A stretch of 64,000 bases of DNA from Prunus persica (GCF_000346465.2 NC_034014.1:29769777-29833776), one strand, 5' to 3'. Shown: positions 11,853-23,640, counted from the first letter of the stretch. The notes: generated from the sequence alone by a model not told the origin. Numbers and translations are program-made.

Positions 11853-11989
11853 GCTTTCACAACCAGTGAAACTCATCCTGAGGGGGAGAGAGACAAAATT
11901 TGGTTATGGCATAAACATCTTGGGCATGCCTCGTTCGGTTATCTTAAAAAGTTGTTTCCATCATTATTTTTTAGTCTTGATGTTTCTAG

Positions 11990-12480
11990 CTTCTAGTGTG
12001 ATACATGTGAATTGGCTAAGAGCCATCGTGTCCCATTACCATTAAATTCAAATTAGAGTTTGGTTCCGTTTTCCCTTGTTCATTCTGATGTTTGGGGACC
12101 TGCTAAAATTGCCACTCCAATAGGGGTGCGATGGTTTGTTACATTTATAGATGATTGCACACGCATAACTTGGGTTTCCCTTCTTAAAACAAAAGGGGAA
12201 GTCAGTTTCAAGTTTCAACAGTTTTATCAAATGGTGGAGACTCAGTTTCATGCCAGAATTTAGGTTCTTCGTTCTGACAATGGGGGAGAATTTCTTAACT
12301 ATGATCTTAACCAGTTCTTACAAGATCATGGCATCATACATCAAAGCTCATGCCATTACACTCCCCAACAGAATGAGGTGGCTAAAAAGAAAAAACAAAC
12401 ACTTATTGGAAGTCGTTCGTGCCTTTTTCTTTGGTGCCAATATGCCACAATCATTTTAGGGCGAAACCATCGTCTCTGCA
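11990..12480 (+). pseudogene. Copia integrase core relic
   Basis: Pieces such as HSDVWGP, WFVTFIDDCTRITWV and LRSDNGGEF identify the integrase catalytic core. The frame is broken by a stop before SLVPF near 12055, another at 12261 and a frameshift near 12400. No intact integrase remains. Confidence 0.8.
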
Positions 12481-12579
12481 GCATACATTATCAATCAGAT
12501 TCCCTTTAATATCCTAAATTTTCAAACACCACTTCAAACACTTCACCACATCTATATCCAAACACCTCTTACCCTAAAC

Positions 12580-14540
12580 TTGGAACCCCAAATTTTTGGT
12601 TGTGTTGTATTTGTCTACTTACATGATCACCAACGAAGCAAATTGGATCCCATAGCCAAAAAGTGTGTTATCATCCCCCTAGTCAGAAAGTCTATACTTC
12701 TATGGATGTTGTGTTCCGGAAAAACGACATATATTTTTCCGTTGCACATGAGGAGCATTGCAGCACCAACACTTCTCAAATTTTTGATTTTTTTCCTTCA
12801 GAATTGTCCTAGCCTGAAAGCGACTGGTCGCATGTTGAAAGTGGCCGGTCGCCATCCTTGCTGTCCAACTCAGGAGGAGGAAACTAATGAGATTTTGCCC
12901 ACTCTAGAGACTTCTTCAGCTTCAGTACCACACCAATCATCTGCTGAGGATGTCATTCAGGTAACATCTTGTCCTGAAACTGATAACATTAATGAAATAT
13001 CTCATGATAATTTGATTTTAGAATGCACAGAGCCTGCATATCAAATTCCAAAACGGAAGAACCGTGGCAAACCTCCAGTACACTGCAAAGCAGATTTGAA
13101 TGCCAAAGAAAAATATCTCATCAACAATTATGTATCCATTAGCAAATTATCAAAGTCACAGGTACACTTTGTGAAACAGTTTGCTGACATACCTATTCCC
13201 AACAGTGTAACTGAAGCACTAAAAGACCCAAAATGGAAAAAAGCCATGAATGAAGAAATGTGAGCTCTCCAGACGAATGGCACATGGGAACTCGTGTCAT
13301 TACCTCATGGAAAGAAGACAGTGGGATGTAGGTGGATTTATAGTGTGAAACTCAAAGCAGATGGATACATTGAAAGATATAAAGCTATATTAGTAGCGAA
13401 AGGGTACACACAAAGATATGGGATAGACTACTAAGAAACCTTTGCCCCAGTAGCCAAGATTAAAACTATCAGAGTCCTTCTGTCTCTAGCAGCAAATCTC
13501 AATTGGTCATTACATCAGTTTGATGTAGAAAATGCATTCTTACATGGAGACTTGAAAGAAGAAGTATATATGGACTTACCACTAGGTTTTAACTTAGCTC
13601 GTGACAAGAAGAGTCAAGTTTGCAAGCTTAAAAAGTCATTATATGGGTTAAATCCACTATGGTATGGTTGGGCAGATTCACTAAATTCATGAAGAATTTT
13701 GGATATATACAGAGTAATGTATATCATACTTTATTCTTAAAGCGTGATGGAAGAAGACTTACTGCATTGATTGTTTATGTGGATAACATAGTCGTAACTG
13801 GAAACGACATAGGAGAGTAACTAAAACTGCAGAAGTATTTGTCTCAGAAATTTGAGATGATGGATTTAGGTGATCTGAAATACTTTCTAGAAATTGAAGT
13901 AGACAGGTCCACAACTGGTATATTTTTGTCTCAAAGGAAGTATGTATTAGATCTGCTCACTGAAACAGGAATGCTTGGATGCAAACTTGCTGATACACTC
14001 ATCGAGATGAATCACAAGTTATGTAAAGGCATGGATCAAGAACCAACCAATAAGGAACAGTACCAACGCCTTGTTGAAAGGTTGATATATTTAGCCCACA
14101 CAAGACCAGATATTGCATGTGCTGTAAGTATGGTTAGTCAGTTTATGCATTCACCCAGTGTGTCCCATAGGAATACAGTTGATTGGATCTTAAGATATTT
14201 AAAGTTAGCACCTGGGAAAGGATTAATGTTCTCAAAAAATAGAGATCTCGAAGTTGTTGGATATACAGATGCTGATTAGGCTAGCTCCATTGCTGATAGA
14301 TGCTCTACTTCAGGTTACTTTACCTTCATGGGAGGTAATCTAGTTACTTGGCGGAATAAAAAACAAAATATGGTTTCTCGGTCTAATGCAGAAGCAGAGT
14401 ATCAAGGAATGGCTCACGGAGTTTGTGAACTACTGTGGATCAGAAGACTATTGACAGAATTGGGTTTCAAGCCAGGAAAGCCAATTGAGTTACATTATGA
14501 TAACAAATTAGCCATTGATATTGCCCATAATCCAGTTTAA
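12580..14540 (+). pseudogene. Copia reverse transcriptase and RNase H relic
   Basis: Blocks including GCRWIYSVKLK, LVAKGYTQ, FDVENAFLHGDL and SLYGL identify the reverse transcriptase; the YVDD box is YVDN. RNase H follows with GYTDADWA, SRSNAEAEYQ and LHYDNKLAIDIA. Stops at 13261, 13432, 13690 and 14277 and a shift near 13820 break the frame. Confidence 0.85.
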
Positions 14541-14739
14541 CATAATCGAACCAAACATGTTGAAGTGGATAGAAATTTTATCCAAGAGAAGATTGAGAAG
14601 AAGATCATCTACCTACCATTCGTAAAATTAGAAGATCAACTGGCAGATATCTTAACAAAAGCTGTTTGTGGCAGAGTATTTTATGACTCACTTACCAAGT
14701 TGGGCATTGGTGACATATATGCACCAACTTAAGGAGGAG

Positions 14740-14967
14740 TGTTGACGTGAGTCTCCTAATTAATCAAGGAGATTTATTTCCTTGATTAATTAAGGGATTT
14801 ACTTTCCCATTTTATTTAGTTGACAAATCTTTGTATAATTATGAGATACTATCCTAATTGATTACTATATCTATTTTCTTGTAAAGCACTCATGTAAACT
14901 CCTATATATCTCCTTATAGAGAAGAATATAATTCAACCTAATACATTCAAACCATATTCATATTTCA
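14740..14967 (+). repeat. Right LTR of the copia element
   Basis: 228 bp beginning TGTTGACGTGAGTCTCC directly after the purine tract at 14731-14739. The end is set at TTTCA by comparison with the left LTR, whose last bases read TTTTAGCA. Sequence after 14967 is not part of the repeat. Confidence 0.88.
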
Positions 14968-15755
14968 TTCAAATTGCACATATAATAATAAATAGAAACA
15001 ACACTTCCTTTCCTTACTTAAATAAAAGGAAAGGAGAGTTCCATTTCATCGGATAATCTATTAATTATCTGCTTAATTAATATCATCCGTGTTTTATTAG
15101 ATTGCATTGCATCACGTATGCATACAATATCAATATCACCTTCATATGACGTCGATATTGCCCACATTATTGTCTCATTATTCCAATATATATTAATTAA
15201 ATACTTTCAAACTCATAGATATTCATCTCATCTCCACCACCTGCTTGTATGGTTTGTTGCCACAAGTGTGTGAGAATTGTGGTTGAAATTGAATAAAGGG
15301 AGCCGAAGAAAAGAAACTGATGGAAATATTAATGTCGATAGCAAAAGGAGGGTACTAGGGTGGATGAAATATTTAAGCCAATTAATGATATGTAACAAGA
15401 AGTGATCCAGAGGAGAGGAGAGTGAATGAGGATGAATAGCAAGCATTAATAAATCAATCAATGCTGCGGACAAACCATTTTTCACCCAAAATTTGAGTGA
15501 GGGCTGAAGCTAAGCTGCCACTTTGTTAATCAATCACCAGTCGAACTGTAAATTTTATAATTACAACCATCATTGAATTTGTTTGACATTTGAGTGCTTG
15601 AGAGTTGAGTTGAGAGAGGAAACACATATTTTGTTCAATTAAGGAACCTCAAGTAAGATATTCTGTTTGATAATATGCGGAAGATGAAAGAATACAAGGT
15701 GGCTCAGTTATCCTCTATATATATATGTATATATATATATATATATATATCTTTA
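14968..15755. other. Intergenic DNA with a TA microsatellite
   Basis: AT-rich DNA without a recognisable gene. It ends in a (TA)n run at about 15715-15750, immediately after the stop codon of the minus-strand proline-rich frame. Confidence 0.5.
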
Positions 15756-16199
15756 TTACGATGGTGGTGACAGCTGTAGTGGTAGTGATGGAGATGCCAA
15801 TGGTGACGGTGGTGGTGGTGGGGGTGGTGGTGATGGCAGTGATGGTGACTGAAATGGCAGCGACGGCGGTGGTGCTGATGAGTTTGATGATGGAGATGGC
15901 TGCAGTGGTGGCAACATTGGCGTCTCTGGAGGAGGAGGAGGAGGTATTAAGGCGAAATGGCCACGAGGACGATTAAACAGAGGTGGCGGCGGCGGAGATC
16001 GAAAGCGACTGGGTATCATAGAAGAAGCTGCTGTTGCTTCTGCTTCTGCTTCAGAATCAGAGGCCTTCACCCTCTCTTTAAAACCTGATCCTGCTACTGG
16101 GAGTCCCACACCCACATTAATCAACAACACTAATAAACTCACCACCACCAACAACAAATATGAAACACTAACACCCATTTGGATGGAGCTCTGTTGCAA
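15756..16199 (-). CDS. Putative secreted proline-rich protein
   Basis: An intronless 147-residue frame. Residues about 9-32 (SVSYLLLVVVSLLVLLINVG) form a hydrophobic stretch consistent with a signal peptide, followed by a short acidic/Ala linker. The C-terminal half is dominated by Pro and Ser runs (PPPPPLFNRPRGHF, IPPPPPPETP, SLPSPPPPPPPPS), as in extensin-like or short cell-wall proteins. The last part is built on a GGTGGTGATGG-type simple repeat on the plus strand, which can create Pro-rich frames by chance, so the gene is only moderately supported. A second in-frame Met at residue 8 would also give a plausible signal peptide. I know of no specific function. Confidence 0.45.
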   Translation of the reverse strand: MQQSSIQMGVSVSYLLLVVVSLLVLLINVGVGLPVAGSGFKERVKASDSEAEAEATAASSMIPSRFRSPPPPPLFNRPRGHFALIPPPPPPETPMLPPLQPSPSSNSSAPPPSLPFQSPSLPSPPPPPPPPSPLASPSLPLQLSPPS

Positions 16200-16620
16200 A
16201 TGGAGTATGTATCATCTACTTTATATGTATCTATGGACTATGGGGTTTGCTGCTTGCTCCTGCTCGATTTATATAAATAAAACAAGTATCATGTGGTGTA
16301 CTCGTGTCCGTCAGAAGATACACATTTCAATTCAATTAATATCCACCCACTCCAATCGATATAAATAATACTTGGAAAACACAAACACAAGAAGAAGAAA
16401 AAAGAACATATTGCATTTACTTCAAATTTGACAATCATGCAGTTACCTACCTCATCCATCCCCCTAAACTAACATCAAGATCTACCCAGTATACATATTA
16501 CATATACAATAAAATGCAGGCCGTGTAGAAAAGCATTCCAATTTGACATAACAGCTTGGTGCTGCAAACGAAAGGGTCATATTTTGCAACAGAGTTCCAC
16601 CTTCCAAGAATATATGAATC

Positions 16621-18150
16621 TCATGACGGCTTCAGTGCTCTCACCGCCGCAGCAAAAATCTAAAATTCATTGACAAAAGTCTTCAGGTCAGGCAATTCAC
16701 AAATGGCTATTATTACACTCCACTAATTGACAGTAGTACATCAAGAGTTTCAACATATGCACAATAAAACAATTGAAAGAAGATGGCATCACAAGCGCCA
16801 CTTATTACCAGGTTTATTATTGTATCCTGACCATCAATATTAGGTTACATCAAATAGGATCCAAATTAGGTGACTAGAGCTAGCCAACGCTTAATAAACC
16901 CACAGCTGACAAATATCAGATGAAAAGGCCTATTTTCCACTTTGAGGAGCCTTTTGTTTTCAACCAAGAGGGCTTTCGGGCATTGGATCCTCACCAATGT
17001 TTGCATTACTCATGCGGACGGTCTCTCTTCCGCTTCATGTGCTCCCCTCTAGGTGAAATGCTGCCCTACCGATGCATTGTTTTACAAACCAAAGTAAGAA
17101 TTCTATTATAGTTCTGTCTTCACTCCACAACCAGATATATTCTATGCAGCCTTGTAATGCCTTTTGGTTAAAATGACCCAACCTCAAATCAAATACTACA
17201 TACAGCTACACAAAATACAAAACCAGATTTCACAAATAAAATAATTCAAATCTGATTTTTTAATTCCCGAAACAGGGGAACAGAATGAACTAGAACAAAG
17301 GACATTATTGTACTGCAAGCAGTGGAATTATGCAATAAGAAAATATGTTCATAAGGAAGGTGAAGAAGGAATTAAGTTACAAGTATAGACTCAAAATCAG
17401 CTTGCAGTAGAGCATCAAAGAGCACAACTGATGCAGTACCGCAGCAAAATAGCACACAAACTTATGTCCCAAAATTGTCATATTTCAGCTTGTATGACGT
17501 GTCAAAGTCATGCATAAAAATCAAATTACAATGAAACTAGACCTTATAAAATATTAAACTACATTGACTTCACACACAATTCTTATAATGGAATCAAAGT
17601 GTGCATGCACTTGTTTCAGGTATACTACAAAACTGAGAGAAAAAAGTGCATACCTTAGAAGGTGCACCAGGATGAGGTCTCAAACCTCCAGAAGAAGGTT
17701 GACTGGGGCGGGTGATTTCCTCATACTTAATGGGACTTATTTTCTCCTTGTTATTTGATGTTAATGCCCCCTTATTAGAGGTCTCACTTAAGTTAGCAGA
17801 TGGCGTTGTATCCTCTTCAAAAGATTCACTCTTTAATGGAAGTGTCCTTACAGATTGTGCTGTATTAGTTTGGGGAGTTGTTTCAAGATCTTGAACTTTC
17901 TTGGAGAACTGTGTAGCTGCTGCTCGTGCACCAGCTATGGCCGCTGTGAGACTTGAAGATCTCTCCAGTTCAGAAGTTCTAGTTTCTGGGACATTTGCAG
18001 AGATAGACCCTGGTTTCAACGAAAATGGATCTTGTGGATTTGGAAGTAAAAATTTTACTGGAAGGGGACCTTCAACCGGGGTAAGACCTCTAATAGCAGC
18101 TTCATATATCTGAGACAGGTAAATAAGTTAGATCCACTACAAAATATACT

Positions 18151-18208
<58 letters not shown>

Positions 18209-19985
18209 GCACCTTCTTTTCCAAGTTATAAACACCTTGGTACCCACGCATCTCAAACGGAATTAACAATTTCTGCATTAATCAGATCAACAAAAGCTTT
18301 ATTATATAAAATGGTTACTTCTTCAAATCACAGGAGTAGCCAGAAATGGACCAGTGTGAAAATACACACCTGTGGCTGCTCGCAAAGCCAACATAAATCA
18401 GTTTGTGCTTCCAGCCTCACCTGCATATGAACAGTCAAAGCTTAATCAACACAGTCTTGGAGCCCATGAAATCATTACCTTGCTATATTATGAAATAAAA
18501 AGGTCATAAGTAAATAGGTAGCCCACCCCTTCAGGTACCATCTCCCAGCATGCTAGTTCTTCACGTCTAACACATCCAACCACTTCAACACACCCTATGT
18601 CAAAGATGAAACTGAATGTCAAAATTTGTGTGCATGAGAGAGAGATATAGACGAAGAAAGAGAAACATAATATCCAAAGAAACTTCAGTATTTTTATATA
18701 ATAGAATTATGGAATTATTAACAAAACATGGAGTCATAAACCAAAAGCACAAGATGTCTACAAGAGAAACCCACCTAGGAAAGCACGACAAAGAACGTTT
18801 AAAACAACCGTCATAAAAGCTATACAGAACAGAAGTTTTACTATGGAAGTATTTTGCCATCCCCCCACCTCTCAAAAAAAGGGAAGTAAAGAAACAGCCT
18901 CAGTAAAACATCTTAGAATAAAGAGACTTCAAACTTTAGCTGCAAAAGTTTCCAAAAGGCTACGTATTCCTGAGCTTAATAATTGATTCACATGCAAATA
19001 TGTTAGCAACACAACTTGAACCAGCCGACTCAAAATCCAGTTGGTATAAGCATGACGTCTGAGGGTGCCTTTGGGTATTTTCATCCTTTCTTTCCAGTTA
19101 TCTGATTGATCTTAACATCCCCAAATTTGTGCACACAAGGAACGTGCATCACAAAAAGTACCAAACTTGGAATACCTAAAAGTCTTGAAACTGGATAATA
19201 CTCTGGAAATTTAAGATCAGCGATTCCATCCACTGCATAAATTTCCCTGTAGAAGTCCTCCATTGCTTTGATTGTAGCCTCATCAGGAACCTTACTAGCG
19301 GCATGAATCCAAAGGCGCCCTTCAGAATACAAATTCAAGGCTTTAGAAAAAGGCTCATCTCAAAGTTCAAAATTATAATGGCAATGAATATAATCATAAT
19401 AACAAGAGCACCCCAAAAAAAAAAACAAAAAAAACAAAAAGATCAAAATTGAAGAGCAAAAAACCAATTTAACAACAGTAATGCTTGATAATCCTACATT
19501 AAACTTTTTCCTTTTAAAGAATAAAAAGAGAAGATTGATATCCCACTAAGTAGTTTAAACGTTCAGCGGACAATTCAGCGAGTTAACCAAAAAATCCAAT
19601 CTTTTGCACAAAATCAAATGCTTACAAACTAAAAAATTAGCAGCTTACTTAAAGTTTTCTACTTGTTCAGTTCCCAATATATAAAATATTTCTAACACTC
19701 AATATTCTCACCCTCTCCTTTTCCACTCTTTCCCAGCTAGCAAATAGACCACATTCTCAAAAGTTCAAAGCTTAATACTTCCACGGCAAAGATGATGCGA
19801 CTAAAACCAAACGGGTATCGAAAGTTCGAACTGAATTAAGAGGTTTTAAGGTTCAAACCTCTAATAGGAGCGGCCCATGTCCGGCCTTCGATGCGCTTGA
19901 TACCATAAACCAGCAAAGAAGCCCATGGCTGGTGCATAGTCAAACATGGGTTTCTGTAATTCCCAGAAGAATGCCCTCTCCTCAT
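16621..19985 (-). CDS. ASCH-domain protein (TRIP4/ASC-1-like)
   Basis: Seven exons read on the minus strand: 19859-19985, 19176-19319, 18527-18594, 18370-18420, 18213-18272, 17654-18109 and 16621-16659. All joins keep frame and give 314 residues. The N-terminal ~130 residues form an ASCH domain, an RNA-binding-type fold related to PUA, with CLTMHQPWASLLVYGIKRIEGR, GRLWIHAASKVPDEATI, YPVSRLLGCVEVVGCV and DLCWLCEQPQ. This matches the ASCH region of activating signal cointegrator 1 (TRIP4) and the plant ASCH proteins, but no TRIP4 zinc finger is present. The C-terminal half is Ser/Thr-rich and looks disordered. The last exon encodes only IFAAAVRALKPS after a 994-bp intron; that join is the least certain. 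A GA microsatellite lies in the intron after exon 5. Likely nuclear or RNA-associated. Confidence 0.85.
18154..18205. repeat. (GA)n microsatellite in the ASCH-gene intron
   Basis: An uninterrupted run of about 26 GA units inside the fifth intron, ending eight bases before the exon 5 donor. On the sense strand it reads as a CT tract immediately downstream of the donor. Confidence 0.95.
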
Positions 19986-20127
19986 CTCTGCTTCTTTGAT
20001 TCTTTAGAAGGGACAGGCAGTTTGATTCTCTCGCTGCTAATTGTTTCCGAGAATCTCCGATAAACTTATTAGTTACAAGACTGATTTTGATGAGTCAATA
20101 ATTAGGAAAGCCTTCTTTTTTCATGTT

Positions 20128-20215
20128 TTAGGCGACAGCAGACAAGACTAAATTGGGAAAATCACATGTAGGGGTTGTTTTCGTAGGTATGCTTATTTTT
20201 TGGTTTTAACCTATA
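20128..20215 (+). repeat. Dispersed ~90-bp segment, copy 1
   Basis: Begins TTTTAGGCGACAGCAGACAAG and ends GGTTTTAACCTATAG. It matches 24994-25080 in the same orientation, with shared blocks AGGCGACAGC, GGGAAAA, GGTTGTTTT and GGTTTTAACCT. Here it lies ~140 bases upstream of the ASCH-gene start codon. Confidence 0.75.
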
Positions 20216-20773
20216 GTTTTTTGTTTTTATTTTTTTTTTCTCCTTTTGGTTTTTAACCTATTCAATTTTCTTTTTAAGCTTATTTATTGTAGTGCTCCTT
20301 AAAACATCGGTCAAATCTCATTTTACAGGCACAAAGTTAAGGTGGTCCACTTTCATCCCTTGACAAAGGTTTGATGACTCACTTTACCCCTGTTGTCAAC
20401 TCCATCCAAAATTTTACTAAATTTAATAACGTGGCAGGAATATTTTTGTAATTTCATACACATGAATTATTAAACTAATTAAGTGGGTGAGGTGGATATC
20501 ACATGGAATTAAAACTTAATTAAAAGATTTTAAATCAAAATATATAAAATAATAATTAAAAAATCTAGAAAAATTAACCAAACAAAATTCAAAAACAAAC
20601 CCATGCCATCTCATCCTCCATCCCCCATCCTAATTCCCCTCCCCCATCTCATCCTTCAGACTCTCTCTTTCTTAGATTGCCTTCACCTGAGGAATCTTTC
20701 ATCTTTTCTTTTCCCCTTCTTTGTTTCTTTGGTTACAAACTTCTGTTTTCGCTGCTACTTTTATGTCCAGCAA

Positions 20774-20798
20774 TCTCTCTCTCTCTCTCTCTCTCTCT
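20774..20798. repeat. (CT)n microsatellite inside the Mutator-like element
   Basis: About 12 CT units in the interior of the transposon. It is followed by a second shorter CT run near 20840. Confidence 0.9.
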
Positions 20799-21438
20799 GC
20801 GCACAAAGAACCCATATTCAAATTTGGGTTAGGGTCGTTACTCTCTCTCTCCCCATTTCGCGCACATAAGACAATGTCATACGCAGACCCAGTTTGTCGA
20901 AACAAATTCAGAGTTTGCTGGCGGTCATGGGGTTGTTGGGTGGTGCAATGGGTATTTGGTGGTGGTGGGTGGGGATGGGAGAAACGCAGTGGGTGTTTGA
21001 TTTTAAATTAAAATATCAACCTGGGTTAGAGGGTTTGAAGAAACAAAGAAAGAGACATGGAGAGAGAGGAAAAGATAAGGGTTGGGTGGCTTGGGAACTG
21101 ATCTCCACTGTAATTTTTTTTTTGCTTTTGCTCTGTTTCTCCTTGGCAGAGAGATCAGAGATCAAATGATGATTGAGTGATGGGGTTGGTGGGTGGCGAG
21201 AATTGTGGCGGCTGGCGGAGTGATTGGGTGTTGGGTAGGATTTTTAATTATTAGAATATATATTTTTTAATTTTGTTATTTTTAATTATTATAATATTTA
21301 ATTATATGTTTACCTATGTGGAAGTAGGCTGAACTTGCCATGTCACCCACTCAATAGGTGTAATGATTCATGTGTAAAACAATTTACAAAAACACTTATG
21401 CCACGTAACCAAATTTAACAGAGTTTTAAATGGAGTTG

Positions 21439-22002
21439 TAAGGGTGGGCACTCAAACCGGAGAACCGAAAATCCGAACCGAACCGCACCGAATCAAATCG
21501 GAAAAAAACCAAGTTGACCAAAAAGTCAAAAATCGAACCGGACCGGTTTGGACCGGTTCCGGATCCGGTTCCATGTCTTCAAAAACCGAACCGGGCCAAA
21601 CCGAATCGGTGAAACTAAAAAAATATATAATTTCAATATATATTTATATTTAATGCTATATTTTTAATTTCACTAAAAAAAACTTAATATTTATCCAAGT
21701 TCAATGTCAAAATATTTCTCTTTTCTCACTTTAATATTTATTTTTTATATAAAATTGAATAATTTGTTAATTTTCAAGTAAAAATAATAATATTTCAGTT
21801 GAGAATTGTATTAAAAAATAATTTTTATAATCCAGTTCAAAATCGAACCGGAACCGGAACCGGACCGAAATCGGTTCAAACCGAACCGGACAATTTTTGA
21901 AAATTTTTTATTAAAATCGAACGAACCAAACCAGATAAATAGTACCGGATCGGTTCTAATTTGAGGCAAAAATCGGTCCAAACCGAACTGTGCCCACCCC
22001 TA
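21439..22002. mobile_element. hAT-type MITE nested in the Mutator-like element
   Basis: A 564-bp element with terminal inverted repeats TAAGGGTGGGCAC on the left and TAGGGGTGGGCAC on the opposite strand at the right. It is flanked by identical 8-bp target duplications TGGAGTTG at 21431-21438 and 22003-22010, the size used by hAT transposases. The sub-terminal parts are rich in AACCGGACCGGTT-like repeats (many AACCG and CCGGTT motifs), typical of hAT binding sites. It disrupts the right inverted repeat of its host element, so it inserted later. Confidence 0.92.
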
Positions 22003-22460
22003 TGGAGTTGATGACATGGGGCAAAATGAGTCACCAAACCTCGGTCAATTGATGAAAGTGAGCTATTTTAACTTTGGGGGGTCAAGTGAGAATTGACTGA
22101 AGTTTCAGGAGGCACTACAGTAAATAAGCCTTCTTTTTATGGCATGCTTATTGATTCGTAATCAGAATGAAGAGAAATTGAATTGAGGAAACTTTAGAAT
22201 TTAATCAAACTGTTTATTAAACTATATAGAATGGTATTGATTAAATTGTTTATTAAATTATCATGAATCGAAATTGAAACTAATTAAATTATTAAATGGC
22301 TTATTTATGGATATGCACTCTGTGCTTTCAAAATAGTCTTAGATTATCACTAGTTGAATTGAAGCCATTATAGGAACCTGTTACCTGTCTCTATTTAAAA
22401 TCCACCCCAAAATCTCTTTTGAGTCTTCTCTTCTCGTCTCTGACGACAGCACGAGCGACC

Positions 22461-23640
22461 ATGGACATGATCATTGGGACCGACAAGGAAGGTTACGTTG
22501 AGCTTTTTGTGAAGTGGTACGAGGATATAGAAATCCTCCAGATGGTGAAGAAGAGGTTAATTTTCCCCTCCATTGAGAACTAGGATCCAGACAGACATAC
22601 TCGTTATATATACTAGCCTCGTAAATATTATATATATATATATATCTCTCATTTAATTTTAATTATGTGTTTGCTTAGGGTTGTAAAAGCCATATCAACG
22701 ATGGATATCGACAACGTGAACAACGGCATCGCTGATACGCCAAAGCAGAAATTGAAGTGGTACAGAATCCAGAAATCGTCCAAATATTTAAGAAGATGTT
22801 TGGCCCTTCACTGTACGAAGACGTCGTGCCTGACCCCACCTCGTTCCTCGGTCGCTGCCCTAATATTTAAGAAGATGTCTAGTCCTTTTTTAAGGTTTAG
22901 TTTATGATTCTAAGATTTTGGGTGAAGTCACTCTTGTTTGATTTGTTTGACTCCAATCCAATCCAAAAGGAGTTGATGGGCCCAGAAGAATTAATATACT
23001 AGTAATAATATGGTAAAGCTCATTCACACTGATTCCCCTCAATGTCAATGTAGAGTCTGAAAGTAGAAATTTCAGTTTATAAATATTCGTAACTTAGAAT
23101 CTTATTAAGCAATCAGACTGTAAAACTCAGAAACACATTATGCTTTCATATTCAAATCCTAATAAGAATCTAAATGATGATACTTCTCCAGTACTTTGCT
23201 TCTCATTTTGGACTCCTACGTACATGGTTTTTTGTTTTAACTTTATGTGCAACAATTAGATTGATAGAGAAAGACCATAAAAGAAAAGGAGAAGTCTTCG
23301 TCCATCTTCACTAGAACTATATCCAGATATGAGAAGAATGTTGAATGACCCAGATGAGAGAAGGTGAACAGAAGAAGACCACCAAACTGAGAAATGAAAA
23401 CAACATGTTTGAGATAGAAATCAAATTACTTAACTATTTCAAATTCTTTAGAGTTGACTACAATATGAAATTAATGACTCACTATGAGGGTACCTCCATA
23501 CAAGTGAAATTAAACTATTTCATTTTAGGCTTTTCTTTTTCAAAAAAGAAAAGAAAAAATTCCATTATTACTTAAACCATTCTTGATTGATTGATTTATT
23601 TATTTTATAATGACTAATAATACTTTAATTGTTTAGAAGA
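22461..23640 (+). other. Repeated exon-like modules upstream of the KRR1-like exons
   Basis: A candidate first exon at 22461-22555 (MDMIIGTDKEGYVELFVKW...) ends at a GT donor. A second coding-like block at about 22679-22875 encodes VVKAISTMDIDNVNNGIADTP, then shifts frame to AEIEVVQNPEIVQIFKKMFG. The latter resembles the block at 23688-23826 at the DNA level (shared AAGATGTTTG or AGGATGTTTG, ACGAAGA, GCCTGA), and CTAGGATCCAGAC occurs at both 22581 and 23714. The region therefore looks like duplicated, partly decayed copies of one exon. I cannot build a single clean gene model across it. Confidence 0.4.

Larger units (their letters stand above)
10859..14967 (+). mobile_element. Degenerate Ty1/copia LTR retrotransposon lacking gag
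   Basis: A 4.1-kb element. Two direct repeats of about 230 bp start TGTTGACGTGAGTCTCC and end in CA. A primer-binding site TGGTATCAGAGC, complementary to initiator tRNA-Met, follows the left LTR, and a purine tract AAGGAGGAG precedes the right one. The internal order protease, integrase, reverse transcriptase, RNase H is that of copia. Only ~250 bases of non-coding leader separate the primer site from the protease relic, so gag is missing. The coding region is split by several in-frame stops (for example 13261, 13432, 13690), the protease active-site triad is altered (HSC in place of DSG) and the reverse transcriptase YVDD box reads YVDN. It cannot be autonomous. No matching target duplication was found at the edges (TATGC on the left, TTCAA on the right). 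Confidence 0.93.
20277..22130. mobile_element. Mutator-like non-autonomous DNA transposon
   Basis: A 1854-bp element bounded by long imperfect terminal inverted repeats. The left arm is 20277-20490; the right arm runs from 22130 back to about 21343 and is interrupted by an hAT MITE. Matching blocks in order include GCTTATTTA, TGTAGTGC, CAAAGTTAA, CACTTTCATC, GGTTTG, TCAACTCCAT, TACACATGAAT and AGTGGGTGA. Identical 9-bp target duplications TTCTTTTTA flank it at 20268-20276 and 22131-22139, the length typical of Mutator-like elements. The ~850-bp interior carries a CT microsatellite (20774-20798) and a promoter- or leader-like stretch but no transposase. It may be a captured genomic fragment (Pack-MULE style), though I do not recognise the source. 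It sits about 290 bp upstream of the ASCH gene. Confidence 0.9.

Noticed and set aside
15725..15976. Plus-strand frame starting in a TA repeat and rich in Val/Met
   Set aside because: It is the complement of the Pro-rich minus-strand frame and begins within the microsatellite.
16920..17111. 63-codon plus-strand frame inside the last ASCH-gene intron
   Set aside because: No domain, no splice or promoter support, and no similarity to the ASCH protein.
20603..21169. Overlapping short frames inside the Mutator-like element
   Set aside because: They rest on CT and GGTGG simple repeats and show no transposase or host protein motif.
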